In this document: positions 23,965 to 32,317 of the stretch, in pieces
Numbering within the stretch: position 1 is the first letter of the stretch
Layout of the letters: each line of letters starts with the position of its first letter
Program-made: the position numbers and the translations under genes
DNA from: CAYJXJ01 sp964374095
GTDB lineage: Bacteria > Elusimicrobiota > Elusimicrobia > UBA1565 > UBA9628
Assembly (NCBI GenBank): GCA_964374095.1
Contig: CAYJXJ010000020.1
Span: forward strand, 1-38,962
Length of the DNA: 38,962 nt
Direction of reading: 5' to 3'
Notes under the pieces: generated by a model
What the model saw: the letters and a program-made list of their open reading frames with translations, nothing else
Databases searched by the model: none
What the model was told of the DNA's origin: nothing

Positions 23965-24156
23965 ATGACCCCCGCGCGCAAGACCCACAAAATCGTCTGC
24001 GAGTGCCTTCAGGTCACCGAGGAAGAAATCCTCCTGGCCGTCCGCACCCGCGAGATCAAGACGGTCAAGGACATCATCAAGTACACCCAAGCCGGGGATG
24101 GGTGCACCGCCTGCCACCCGCTCCTAAAGGAGTATCTGAAGCACCGCGGGTCCTGA
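23965..24156 (+). CDS. bfd: bacterioferritin-associated ferredoxin (Bfd-like)
   Basis: 63 residues, the expected Bfd length. The [2Fe-2S] ligands are Cys12, Cys14, Cys47 and Cys50 (VCECLQV and GDGCTACH). Bfd reduces and mobilises iron stored in bacterioferritin, whose gene lies convergently 21 bp away. The Fur box at 23884 suggests induction in iron shortage, as known for other bacteria. A GTG one codon upstream (23962) is an alternative start. Confidence 0.88.
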   Translation: MTPARKTHKIVCECLQVTEEEILLAVRTREIKTVKDIIKYTQAGDGCTACHPLLKEYLKHRGS

Positions 24157-24177
24157 GGTCCGCCGGGTGCCGGGCGG

Positions 24178-24657
24178 CTACTTCTTCTCTTCGCCGATCT
24201 GCTCGGCCAGGTAGGCGCCGAGGCCAACGGTCTTGACGATGCCGATCTGCGCCTCAAGCCAGTCCACGTGCTCCTCGGACTGCTCGAGTATGTGCTCCAT
24301 GATCTCACGGGAGCCCGCGTCCTTGACCTTCACGCACAGGTCGATGGCCTCGTTGTAGGCTTTGACGCCGTTGGCCTCGAGCTTCAGGTCGTTGGCGAAG
24401 TGCTCCTTGATGTCGGAGCCGACGCGGATCACGTCGTAGCGCCCAATATTAGGGATCCCTTCAAGGAATAGGATGCGGTCGATCAAGGCCTGGGCGTGCT
24501 TCATCTCCTCCATGGACTCCGACATTTGCTTCTGGGCAAGCTTATGGTAGCCCCAGTTGGCGCACATGCGCGCCTGGACGAAATATTGGTTGATGGCCGT
24601 CAACTCGATGGTGAGTGCGCGGTTCAGCGCCTCGATGACCTTCGCGTCGCCCTTCAT
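24178..24657 (-). CDS. bfr: bacterioferritin
   Basis: 159 residues, collinear with E. coli Bfr. The haem ligand Met52 is kept (EEMKHA), as are the diiron ligands Glu18, Glu51, His54, Glu94 and His130. At position 127, Glu in E. coli, this protein has Ser (ILEQSEEH), with Glu at 128 and 129, so the sixth ligand may be shifted or missing. ATG 24657 is preceded by GGAGG at 8 nt; a GTG further upstream lies inside that site. It stores iron as a 24-mer cage. Convergent with bfd. Confidence 0.95.
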   Translation of the reverse strand: MKGDAKVIEALNRALTIELTAINQYFVQARMCANWGYHKLAQKQMSESMEEMKHAQALIDRILFLEGIPNIGRYDVIRVGSDIKEHFANDLKLEANGVKAYNEAIDLCVKVKDAGSREIMEHILEQSEEHVDWLEAQIGIVKTVGLGAYLAEQIGEEKK

Positions 24658-24796
24658 GCAAAACACCTCCGGTCCGGAACGCGGCTATTTTAACATAGCG
24701 GGGTCACATCCTAACATCCGACAAATTCCATCCTGAATGCCGAAAAGTCGGTTGCGCTTCCGGTCCATCTGCCGGATGTGAGGACCTGCGGCCCCA

Positions 24797-25315
24797 TTAA
24801 TAGAAACCGCGGACCAGGCCCCGGACGTTCTTGAGCGGAAGGAAATAAACGGCCTGGCCGTCGGCATCGGTCCAGGCCGAGGAATCCTTGGATTCGTCCC
24901 GATTGTCGCCGAGCACGAAGAGGGCGTCTTGCGGGACGGTGAGGAGGCCGATGTTGTCCCCCGTGAGCCGCTCATCCCTGCGCGTGTGCTGGGCGTAAGG
25001 CTCGAAGAGCTCCTCTCCGTTCACGAATACCTTCTTCTCCTTGATCTGGACCCTGTCGCCCCCGACGGCGATCACGCGTTTCACGAACTCGTGCTCATCT
25101 CCGACCGGAGATATGAACACGATGATCTCCCCGCGCTCGGGCGAGCGCCAGCGCAGGGTCACCTTGTCCAAGAACACATGCCCCCCCACCGGCAGCTTGG
25201 GCTCCATCGACGGGCTGGCGATATATATGGATTCGAGGACCCAGAGGCGGATCGGCATGACGATGGCCAGCGCGATCCCGACCAAGAAGAGAAGGCGGCC
25301 CACGCTCACTCCCAT
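24797..25315 (-). CDS. lepB: signal peptidase I
   Basis: 172 residues from ATG 25315 (GGAG 8 nt upstream); an in-frame ATG at 25351 would add 12 residues. One N-terminal membrane anchor (LLFLVGIALAIVMPIRLW) is followed by the catalytic motif ASPSMEP with Ser36, the base Lys79 in FVKRVIAVGGD, and GDNRDESKDSS (box E). It cleaves signal peptides of the many exported proteins in this window. It is the active counterpart of the dead homolog at 14391. Confidence 0.94.
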   Translation of the reverse strand: MGVSVGRLLFLVGIALAIVMPIRLWVLESIYIASPSMEPKLPVGGHVFLDKVTLRWRSPERGEIIVFISPVGDEHEFVKRVIAVGGDRVQIKEKKVFVNGEELFEPYAQHTRRDERLTGDNIGLLTVPQDALFVLGDNRDESKDSSAWTDADGQAVYFLPLKNVRGLVRGFY

Positions 25316-25396
25316 CAGCCTGGCTCCGGGCTTTGGAGGCAGTCCCCCCATCCCTGCGTCATGGTCGCATGTCCCTACGGCCCCGGCTCACGCCTA

Positions 25397-25545
25397 CTAG
25401 GATAGGTCGCCGCGGCTCGAAGCGCAAGGGGCGGGTTCGCCTTCCTTGCGTTTCCCGGCCTCGGCCAGCGTCCGCGACACCAGGCGCGCCGTGGTCGCCG
25501 AGTCCACGCCCAACTGGGTGCGGTCGTCGACCGAATGCGCGACAT
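25397..25545 (-). pseudogene. possible C-terminal remnant of a lost gene
   Basis: About 49 open codons ending at 25397 (HSVDDRTQLGVDSATTARL and on) look more protein-like than a random frame. The frame runs upstream into the namZ promoter, so no start can exist. I cannot name the family. Chance is a real alternative. Confidence 0.2.
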
Positions 25546-25549
25546 GTTG

Positions 25550-25558
25550 TAATATTAT
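25550..25558 (+). promoter_or_regulatory. -10 region of namZ
   Basis: Overlapping hexamers TAATAT (25550-25555) and TATTAT (25553-25558) in an otherwise GC-rich stretch, followed by AGGAAAG (25564) as the Shine-Dalgarno for GTG 25574. No clear -35. Confidence 0.45.
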
Positions 25559-25573
25559 CCGTAGGAAAGAACT

Positions 25574-26800
25574 GTGTTTGCTCCGCGGCCGATCCGAGCA
25601 GCGACATTCGTCCTCACCGCGTTCATGGCCGCCTGCGCCCCGCGCGCGGGAGTGCGCACGGGCCTCGACGTCCTGCAAGAAACGGGCTTCGAGCCCCTGC
25701 GCGGCAAGCGCGTGGGACTCATCACCAACCAAACCGGCCGCGACCGCCAAGGCCGCGGCGCCGTCGAGGTGCTGGGCCGATCCTCCGCGATTCGCCTCGA
25801 GAAGATTTTCTCCCCGGAGCACGGCTTCACCGGAGTCAGCGAGGAAAACGTGGTCAGCTCCGACACCGTCCGCCTGGAAGGGCGCGACATCCCGGTGGTG
25901 AGCCTTTACTCCGGCGGGATCGCGGGGATGCGGCCCAAGGCCGCCGACCTCAAGAACCTCGACGCCCTGGTCTTCGACATCCAAGACATCGGCGCGCGCT
26001 TCTACACCTACCTCGCGAGCATGGGCATGGCCCTGGAGGAAGCCGCCAAGGCCGGCATCCCCTTCCTGGTCCTCGACCGCCCCAATCCCATCAACGGCGA
26101 GACCATGGAGGGGCCGGTGTTGGAGGACTTGACCCTTCGGGCCGTGACCGCGACCGCTTATTTCCCGATCCCGGTGCGCCACGGCATGACCGCCGGCGAG
26201 ATCGCCCTCCTGCACAACGCCGAGGTGAAGCACCCGGGCCTGCGCGTGGTGACGCTCCGCGGCTGGTCCCGCGGGCAATGGTACGACCAGACCGGGCTTC
26301 CTTGGACCAAGCCCTCGCCCAACATGCCCGACCTCGATGCCGCCACGCTCTATCCCGGCGTGGCGATCTTCGAGACCGTCAACGTTTCCGTGGGCCGCGG
26401 CACGCCGAGGCCCTTCCGCTGGATCGGCGCCCCGTGGATGCGCGCCGAGGAAGTCGCCGCGCGGCTGACCGCGGCCCGCCTTCCCGGAGTCGCGGTCTCG
26501 ACCGAATCCTTCACCCCGTCCAAGAGCGTCTTCGCGGGACAGCCCTGCCGCGGCGTGAGGCTGACCATCACCGACCGCGAGCGCCTGCGCCCCCTGGAGG
26601 TCTTCGTCCATTTGGCCGCCGCCCTGCGGGAGCTCAATCCCGAAATCCAGTGGCGCTGGGACGAGACGCGCCGCATGACCGGCACCGACCGCTTCCGCGA
26701 GCTCTACGAGTCCGGGGGGGACGCGGCGGAGATCATCCGCCTCTTCGACGGCGGGCCGCGGGCCTTCCGGCGCGCGCGCAAGCCGTACCTCCTCTATTGA
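25574..26800 (+). CDS. namZ: exo-beta-N-acetylmuramidase NamZ (DUF1343)
   Basis: 408 residues from GTG 25574, with AGGAAAG 5 nt upstream. The N-terminus ATFVLTAFMAAC is a signal peptide with a plausible lipobox Cys. DUF1343/NamZ motifs follow in order: GKRVGLITNQTGRD, IFSPEHGFTG, LVFDIQDIGARFYTYLASM, DRPNPINGE, PIPVRHGMT and WIGAPWM near the C-terminal half. NamZ (YbbC) releases MurNAc from the non-reducing end of peptidoglycan fragments. The nagZ and symporter genes nearby support a cell-wall salvage role. Overlaps the next gene by 4 bp (TTGA). Confidence 0.92.
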   Translation: MFAPRPIRAATFVLTAFMAACAPRAGVRTGLDVLQETGFEPLRGKRVGLITNQTGRDRQGRGAVEVLGRSSAIRLEKIFSPEHGFTGVSEENVVSSDTVRLEGRDIPVVSLYSGGIAGMRPKAADLKNLDALVFDIQDIGARFYTYLASMGMALEEAAKAGIPFLVLDRPNPINGETMEGPVLEDLTLRAVTATAYFPIPVRHGMTAGEIALLHNAEVKHPGLRVVTLRGWSRGQWYDQTGLPWTKPSPNMPDLDAATLYPGVAIFETVNVSVGRGTPRPFRWIGAPWMRAEEVAARLTAARLPGVAVSTESFTPSKSVFAGQPCRGVRLTITDRERLRPLEVFVHLAAALRELNPEIQWRWDETRRMTGTDRFRELYESGGDAAEIIRLFDGGPRAFRRARKPYLLY

Positions 26801-28791
26801 GCCGCGCGGCCGCCGTCGCGGGCTTCACCGCGCTGGCGGCGGTCTACCTAGCGCTTCCCGACGCGGTCTTCGTCTTCGACGGCGTCATGTTCTCGGGCAT
26901 CATCGAGCGCGGCGCCCACGATTGGCGCTGGGAAGTCTTCAACCCCCGGCATCTTCTCTTCAACCCGTTCTTCATCGGCCTCAAGAAGGCCTTGGCGGCG
27001 TTCGGGCTCCATCCTCGCGCCTATCCCCTCATCCAGAAGGTCAACGCCCTCGCGGGGGCCGCGGGAATCGTGGCCTTCTATGCCGTGCTCCGGAGTCTCG
27101 CCGTGAGAACGGGGCTGGCCGCGGGAGCGACGGCGGCGCTGGCTTTCTCCTTCAGTTACTGGTCGCGCGCGACCGAGGGGCAGGTGTACATGCTGATGAC
27201 GCTCGGATCAATGGCAACGGCGGCCAACGCGCTGGTGTTGTCGCAAGGCCGAACAGTTGGGCGATTGGCCGCCGTCGCCGTCAGCTTGCTGTTCGCCGTG
27301 TGTTTTCACACCGCGAACATCGCCTTGTTGCCGATGGTTCTGCTGTCCCTGCATTTTGCAGCGCCAGGCGAGCGCGCGACAAACGCCGCCCTGACCGCCT
27401 GGCTGCTGCTGCTGGTCGTCCTGCCATTCACGGTCGTCTACGGCATCTGGACCCCGGCCGCCCTGGCGCGCTTCCTGGCCAAAGCGACCGAGGCGCGCGC
27501 TCAAACCTCTCCCTCGCTGGCCGCGCTGGCCGAGCATTTCCTGCTGAGAGGCGGCGCCGGCGCGGAACCGCGCCTGCCGCTGCTCCTCCGCGAGTTTTGG
27601 GCGTCTCTCGCCGCCGGGGAGAGCCCCCCGGAACTGGCGGCGGCCGCCGCGGGGGCCCTCTGGTTCCTGCCGGGAGCCGGCCTCTTGCTCTCCTGGCGCC
27701 GCTGGGAGCCGGCCCGCCGGAAAGCCGCGGCGCTCATCCTGGTATGGGCGGCGGGCCCGGCCGCGCTCAACGCCGTGTGGGGCGGCGGCACCTTCTTCGG
27801 CGCGCCTTTGATCGCGGCCTGGCTCGCGGGGTCGGTCCTCGTCTGGGACGCCTGGTGGCCGCGGCGTCTAAATCGCGCGGCTTTGGCCGGCGGCGTCGCG
27901 GCGGCGGCGGGACTGGCGGCCTGGAATCTCTCGGCGGGCATGCTGCCGCGAAGCCGCGTCGAGAACAACCCGGGCTACCGGCAGGCGATGTTCGTGCGCG
28001 AGCACACCCTCCAACCCTCGATCACCCTGATCTCGGGAGTTGGCTTCCCGAATTCCAAAGTCTATCTCCCCCACTTCGCCCAGCGCGCGCGCGAGGTCCT
28101 GGAGTACTACCTCGACCGCAACCCCAAGGAACGCGGCCTCGAGCTCTTCGCGAACTTCGTGGCCGTGAAAACGAACCTGGGCATGCCGCTCTACGTCCTC
28201 TCCGATCTCATCGACGACCCGGAGGCGCTCGGCCGCGTCGCGGGGCTTTGGGGCGTTATGCCCGAGGAAATCCGCGCTTGCCTGGGTCCGGGCGAGCTGC
28301 ACCGGGTGGCGGCCGGCGAGGGGCTGAGGATATACCTTTTCATCCCTCGCCGGGGCCGGGAGCGCACCTTCGCCGCGCTTTCCTACGGAATCCTGCTCGA
28401 GCGCGGCAACGAACGTCTCATCGAAATCGACGCATCCCTGCGAAAACTCGCGGCGTCCATGACCCCGGAACAGCGCCGCGCCACCGCCGCGTTGCTCCGC
28501 TCGAGCGTCTACGGCGCCAAGGTCGCCTTCATGGCCTTCTTTCCCTTCGACAGCCCGCAGGCCCTGGCTGGGGCCGAGAAGCACCTCGCCGCCTTTGCGC
28601 GGCGCGCCGCCGCTCCCGACGCGGTGTTCCTGCACCGGGTCGGAAACCTCTATCTAATACTGGGGGAAAAGACCGAGGCCTTGGCGGCGTGGGAGCGCGC
28701 CTTCGCCCTGAATCCCGACCCGCGCATTACGGCCGACCTCAGGCGGGTGCGGGGCTCCCCGCGGCGGGCGGCCCCTCGTCGCGGTCCATAA
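26797..28791 (+). CDS. GT-C-type (DUF2723/PMT-like) membrane protein with TPR-like tail
   Basis: 664 residues from TTG 26797, overlapping the namZ stop. Residues 1-390 hold about nine hydrophobic segments. The extracytoplasmic loop after the first one has the acidic FDGVMFSG and RWEVFNPRHLLFNPFF typical of GT-C glycosyltransferases and DUF2723 proteins. The soluble C-terminal part ends in a TPR-like unit (LYLILGEKTEALAAWERAF). A transfer of sugars from a lipid carrier would be the family role; no product is predictable. Codon use is more AT-tolerant at about 27140-27380. It runs 53 bp into the convergent symporter gene. Confidence 0.75.
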   Translation: MSRAAAVAGFTALAAVYLALPDAVFVFDGVMFSGIIERGAHDWRWEVFNPRHLLFNPFFIGLKKALAAFGLHPRAYPLIQKVNALAGAAGIVAFYAVLRSLAVRTGLAAGATAALAFSFSYWSRATEGQVYMLMTLGSMATAANALVLSQGRTVGRLAAVAVSLLFAVCFHTANIALLPMVLLSLHFAAPGERATNAALTAWLLLLVVLPFTVVYGIWTPAALARFLAKATEARAQTSPSLAALAEHFLLRGGAGAEPRLPLLLREFWASLAAGESPPELAAAAAGALWFLPGAGLLLSWRRWEPARRKAAALILVWAAGPAALNAVWGGGTFFGAPLIAAWLAGSVLVWDAWWPRRLNRAALAGGVAAAAGLAAWNLSAGMLPRSRVENNPGYRQAMFVREHTLQPSITLISGVGFPNSKVYLPHFAQRAREVLEYYLDRNPKERGLELFANFVAVKTNLGMPLYVLSDLIDDPEALGRVAGLWGVMPEEIRACLGPGELHRVAAGEGLRIYLFIPRRGRERTFAALSYGILLERGNERLIEIDASLRKLAASMTPEQRRATAALLRSSVYGAKVAFMAFFPFDSPQALAGAEKHLAAFARRAAAPDAVFLHRVGNLYLILGEKTEALAAWERAFALNPDPRITADLRRVRGSPRRAAPRRGP

Positions 28792-30268
28792 CGGGTCCGA
28801 GCACCCAGCACAGCCCGAAGGTGCCCAGCGTCCCGAGGATGACCAGCCAGCTCCAGCCGAGCGGGAAGATCTTCCGCTCGGAGAGGATGAGCAGGATCGC
28901 GTTGATCAGGGCCATGAGGATCATCGCCGCCACGTTGCCCTTATTCGAGCGGCGCGTGGTGAGCAGGCCGAAGAGGAAGACCCCGAGCAGGGAGCCGAAG
29001 GTCACGCCCCCGATCTTGAAGGCCATCCACAGCATCTTGTCCACGAAGCTGAAGACGTAGGCGATAATCCCGAGCAGGACCGCGAAGACCGCGATGGCCA
29101 TCCGCGAAACCCGCATGTAGTGGGCCTCGTCTCGTCCGGGTCCGATCAGGGGCCTGTAGATGTCGGTCACGAAGGCCGCGGTCAAGGAGGCCAGGGGCGA
29201 GTCGATGGAAGCCATCACGATGGCCGAGAGGACCAGCCCCCGCAGGAGGGCGGGCATGGCCTGGGTCGCGAAGTGCGGGTAGATGGTGTCGAGCTTCTGC
29301 GGCAGAGGCAGGGCCGGGTTTTGCTGGTAGAAGACGTAGATCATGGTCCCCAGGGAGAGAAAGACCATCAGCACCCCGAAGGAGGCGAAGATGGACGTGA
29401 TGATGGTCCTTTGGCTCTCTTGCCGGGTTTCGACCGTGAGCAGGCGCTGCATCATCTCATGGTCCGTGCCGAAGGCCGCCATGGAGCCGAAAAAGCCGTT
29501 TAAGATCGCCACCCAGATGATGTTGGGGTCCGAGAAGAATTTCTTCAGGAAGCCCGCGTCCATCGGCGAAGGCCCCCAGTTCATAACCTGGAGCTTTCCC
29601 GCGGCGCCGGCCACGCGGAGCACCGCGCTGAAACCCCCGTCGATGTTGGCGAGGAGGAAAGCCGCCGTGGCCAGGCCGGCCGCGAGGAAGGTCAAGGCCT
29701 GGACGACATTGGTCCATACGACGGCCTTGATCCCCCCGTGGCCGATGTAGAGCGCCCCCAGGACGCAAAAGAGCGCGATGACCGGGACCACATGCCACCC
29801 GACGAGCACGCCGACGGCGACGCACGCCGCCATGAGGCGCACTCCCGACGCCAGCAGGCGCGTGACGAAGAAGAAGCACGTCGCCGAATATTGCGTGGCG
29901 GGCCCGAAGCGGTGGCGGAGGAACTCGTAGATCGTGGTGCACTGGAACTGGTAGAAGGCGGGGATGAAGAGGAAGGCGATCACCAGGCGCGCCCCGGCCG
30001 AGCCGATGAAGAACTGGGCGTAGTTCCAGTTCTCCCGGTAGCCCGTGGCGGGGACTCCGATGATCGTCATGGCCGAGATCTCGGTGGCGACGAAGGAAAG
30101 GCAGGCCACGAACCAGGGGATCTGGCGCCGGGCCAGGAAGAAGTCCTGGGTATTGTCCTCGCGGCGGCCATGGTAGAAGCCGAGCCCGAACATGACGGCG
30201 AGGAGAGCCGCGAGAACGCCGTAATCCATGAGAGTCAGGGCGGTTCCGCCGGGAAACCAGCTATCCAT
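28739..30268 (-). CDS. sodium/solute symporter (SSS family)
   Basis: 509 residues with about 13 membrane segments. SSS signs include FFLARRQIPWFVACLSFVAT near the N-terminus, GGIKAVVWTNVVQ (the family signature region) and VMASIDSPLASLTAAFVTDI. It imports a small solute with Na+. Overlaps the nagZ stop by 8 bp, so it is translationally coupled to a muropeptide-processing enzyme; an amino sugar or a MurNAc/GlcNAc-containing product is a reasonable inferred substrate. Proline or sugar transport cannot be excluded. Confidence 0.9.
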   Translation of the reverse strand: MDSWFPGGTALTLMDYGVLAALLAVMFGLGFYHGRREDNTQDFFLARRQIPWFVACLSFVATEISAMTIIGVPATGYRENWNYAQFFIGSAGARLVIAFLFIPAFYQFQCTTIYEFLRHRFGPATQYSATCFFFVTRLLASGVRLMAACVAVGVLVGWHVVPVIALFCVLGALYIGHGGIKAVVWTNVVQALTFLAAGLATAAFLLANIDGGFSAVLRVAGAAGKLQVMNWGPSPMDAGFLKKFFSDPNIIWVAILNGFFGSMAAFGTDHEMMQRLLTVETRQESQRTIITSIFASFGVLMVFLSLGTMIYVFYQQNPALPLPQKLDTIYPHFATQAMPALLRGLVLSAIVMASIDSPLASLTAAFVTDIYRPLIGPGRDEAHYMRVSRMAIAVFAVLLGIIAYVFSFVDKMLWMAFKIGGVTFGSLLGVFLFGLLTTRRSNKGNVAAMILMALINAILLILSERKIFPLGWSWLVILGTLGTFGLCWVLGPVMDRDEGPPAAGSPAPA

Positions 30269-31742
30269 ATTTGACCTCCACGGGCATTCGCCCCTTGACC
30301 TCCAGACCGCCGGTCAGGGCCCCGGCCGCCGCCTCCTGCGAGGCGTCCGCGCCCGAGAAGGCGCACAGAATCGATTGGAGCCCGGGGACTCCGCGGAAAG
30401 CGAAGGGGCTGCCGAAGCTAACCGCGGCCGACCGTCCCGCGCGCGCGGCCAGGCCCGCGGCGGACTCGAGGGACTTCGCGTCGTGGCGGATGCGGCCCGA
30501 GTAGGCCCGCGGCGACATGAACGAAGAGATGACAAGGGTGTCATCGGGGCCGGGGGAAACGCCGATCTGAACCTCGATTCCTTCATTCCGCAAACGGGAA
30601 AGGAAAGGCTTACCCCGCATATCGGCTTCGGAGTCCGCCTCGAGCTCCAAATACACAATCCGGCGGGCCAACGGGACCGCCGGGGATTTGGCCCAGGCCA
30701 GACAAGCCTGCGCCATGCGCTCGGCGGCCCGGGCGTGCTCGGCGCAGCCGACGGCCTCCAGGGCCGCCGCCCCCTGCGGGGACGCCGCGGCGCGCTTGGC
30801 CGCGCGGAGGCGGGCCGCCGCCGCGGCGACGGCGCGGCCCAGGGGGACCGAATCGGCGGCGCGGGCCGCGAGTTGATCGACCAGCCCGCGGGGGTCGCGC
30901 GGCACCAAGAGCACGTCGCAGCCGGCCAGGAGGGCGCGCTCGGCCGCCTCCGCCTCCCCGATGCGCTCGGCGATGGCCCGCATATCGAGGGCGTCGGTCG
31001 CCACCAGCCGGCGAAAACCGAGGCGGCGCCGGAGGAGCCCGGCCACCGCGGCCCGCGAGAGCGTCGCCGGGTTCTGGGGATCAAGGGCCGTGACTTCAAG
31101 ATGCGCCATCATGACGGAATCGGCGGACGAAGCCCCCGCCCGGAACGGAACAAGCTCCCGTCGGTCCAGGACGGCCCGGGGGGCGGCAAGCGTGGGCAGC
31201 TCCAAGTGCGAATCCCCGGAAACGTCGCCGTGGCCGGGGAAATGCTTGAGGCAGGAGAGGGCTCCTCCGGCCTTGATCCCGCGCACGGCGGCGCGCACGA
31301 AGCGGGACACTTCGGCGGGTTCGGAGCCGAAGGAGCGTATGTTGATGATCGGATTTTCGGATCGCGTGACGAGATCGGCGACCGGGGCCAGGACCCAGGA
31401 CACTCCCAGGGCCCGGGCCTCGATCGCGGTCAAACGCGCCTTCTCATGGGCCAGTTCGGGATCGCCCGAGGCGGCCAGGCCCATATTGGAGGGGAAGCGG
31501 GTGCCGCCCGCGCTCTGGGACGCCACGCCATCCTCGTAGTCCGCGCAAAAAAGAAGCGGCGTCCCGACCCGGGACTGCAGCGAGGCCGTGAGCGCGGCGA
31601 CTGCGCCCGCGTCCCCGCCGTAGAGGCAGAACCCCCCCACCCCCATCGCCGCCAGATGCGCCGCCGCTTCCGGATCGTCGAGGCCCAGCTTGAAGCCCGG
31701 AAAGACGAGTTGAGCGGCCAGCTCGGCCGGTTTCGAGCTCAT
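30261..31742 (-). CDS. nagZ: beta-N-acetylhexosaminidase NagZ-like (GH3)
   Basis: 493 residues from ATG 31742, which overlaps the upstream stop (ATGA). The GH3 NagZ fingerprint is KHFPGHGDVSGDSH (166-179), supplying the Asp177-His179 acid/base dyad, and the nucleophile Asp250 lies in VATDALDM. The C-terminal 170 residues form a second domain beyond the minimal NagZ barrel. No signal peptide, so it probably acts in the cytoplasm on imported GlcNAc-MurNAc products. The codons at 30782-30757 (SPQGAAALE) nearly match the tail of the palindromic element. Confidence 0.9.
   Translation of the reverse strand: MSSKPAELAAQLVFPGFKLGLDDPEAAAHLAAMGVGGFCLYGGDAGAVAALTASLQSRVGTPLLFCADYEDGVASQSAGGTRFPSNMGLAASGDPELAHEKARLTAIEARALGVSWVLAPVADLVTRSENPIINIRSFGSEPAEVSRFVRAAVRGIKAGGALSCLKHFPGHGDVSGDSHLELPTLAAPRAVLDRRELVPFRAGASSADSVMMAHLEVTALDPQNPATLSRAAVAGLLRRRLGFRRLVATDALDMRAIAERIGEAEAAERALLAGCDVLLVPRDPRGLVDQLAARAADSVPLGRAVAAAAARLRAAKRAAASPQGAAALEAVGCAEHARAAERMAQACLAWAKSPAVPLARRIVYLELEADSEADMRGKPFLSRLRNEGIEVQIGVSPGPDDTLVISSFMSPRAYSGRIRHDAKSLESAAGLAARAGRSAAVSFGSPFAFRGVPGLQSILCAFSGADASQEAAAGALTGGLEVKGRMPVEVKYG
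30757..30782 (-). repeat. possible partial copy of the 66-bp element tail
   Basis: Read on the minus strand, 25 of 26 bases match 32945-32970, the last 22 bases of copy 2 plus 4 bases of its 3' flank. In both places the translated frame is SPQGAAALE. The 5' hairpin of the element is absent, and GC-rich Ala codons make chance similarity possible. Confidence 0.35.
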
Positions 31743-32293
31743 CCCTCGAGGGCGTCGAGCAAGGCCCCTCCGATTTCGAGGGCCGCCCGGAGTTCGCGGG
31801 CCTCGCACGCGGCGGGAAGCAGGATCTGCAGGCTCGGACCCTGCGCGAGGATGTGGATGTCGCCGGCCTCGGTCAGTCTTTGGCGCACGGTGTTGTCCAA
31901 GGCCTTGACCCCCGCCGACTGCGGCTGGGCGCGGACCACGAAGCGCTCCGAGAAGGCCCGGTCGGCCGTCCCGTCGAACGCCACCCGGTCCGGGACCACC
32001 ATCCCCGCGGCCTTCTCGACCTTCTCCCGCGGGCCTATCTCCAACCGGGTCAGGGCCCCCGGCCGCACGGAAAAGGAGGCGACGGCCCGATTGCCATGGG
32101 CCTGCACGCGCACGGTCCGCGCGCCCCAAGCGCCGCTCAGGCGGGGCGGCGAATCCTCGAAGGCGAGCCCAAGAGTCTTGGCCATCTTGGGCCAGCGCTT
32201 GGCTGGATTGGACTTTAGGCTTTCCCAGACAAAATAAACGCCGATCGCGGCCCCGACCCATACGAGGTTGATGAGCAGCTCCCCACCGTCCAT
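31739..32293 (-). CDS. hypothetical membrane-anchored protein
   Basis: 184 residues from ATG 32293. One membrane segment near the N-terminus (LLINLVWVGAAIGVYFVW) is followed by a soluble domain of about 150 residues with alternating strands (WGARTVRVQAHGNRAVASF). I do not recognise the family. First gene of the unit with nagZ and the symporter. It starts 24 bp from the divergent gene at 32318. A weak -10 (TATCAT, 32307-32302) lies 8 nt upstream. Confidence 0.65.
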   Translation of the reverse strand: MDGGELLINLVWVGAAIGVYFVWESLKSNPAKRWPKMAKTLGLAFEDSPPRLSGAWGARTVRVQAHGNRAVASFSVRPGALTRLEIGPREKVEKAAGMVVPDRVAFDGTADRAFSERFVVRAQPQSAGVKALDNTVRQRLTEAGDIHILAQGPSLQILLPAACEARELRAALEIGGALLDALEG

Positions 32294-32300
32294 CGCGCGA

Positions 32301-32314
32301 TATGATAACATAAT
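32301..32314. promoter_or_regulatory. shared AT-rich -10 region of two divergent genes
   Basis: TATGATAACATAAT is the only AT-rich run between starts at 32293 (minus) and 32318 (plus). Plus strand: TAACAT (32306-32311) ends 6 nt before the GTG. Minus strand: TATCAT (32307-32302) ends 8 nt before the ATG. The -35 regions would lie inside the opposite genes. Confidence 0.5.
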
Positions 32315-32317
32315 GCC

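Noticed and set aside
25397..26611. Long open minus-strand frame opposite namZ
   Set aside because: It mirrors the GC-rich codons of namZ, has no protein-like domains over most of its length and no start context. Only its last 49 codons lie outside namZ and are listed as a doubtful remnant.
30228..32237. Long plus-strand open frame opposite nagZ
   Set aside because: Composition is that of an antisense shadow; nagZ on the minus strand has all catalytic motifs.
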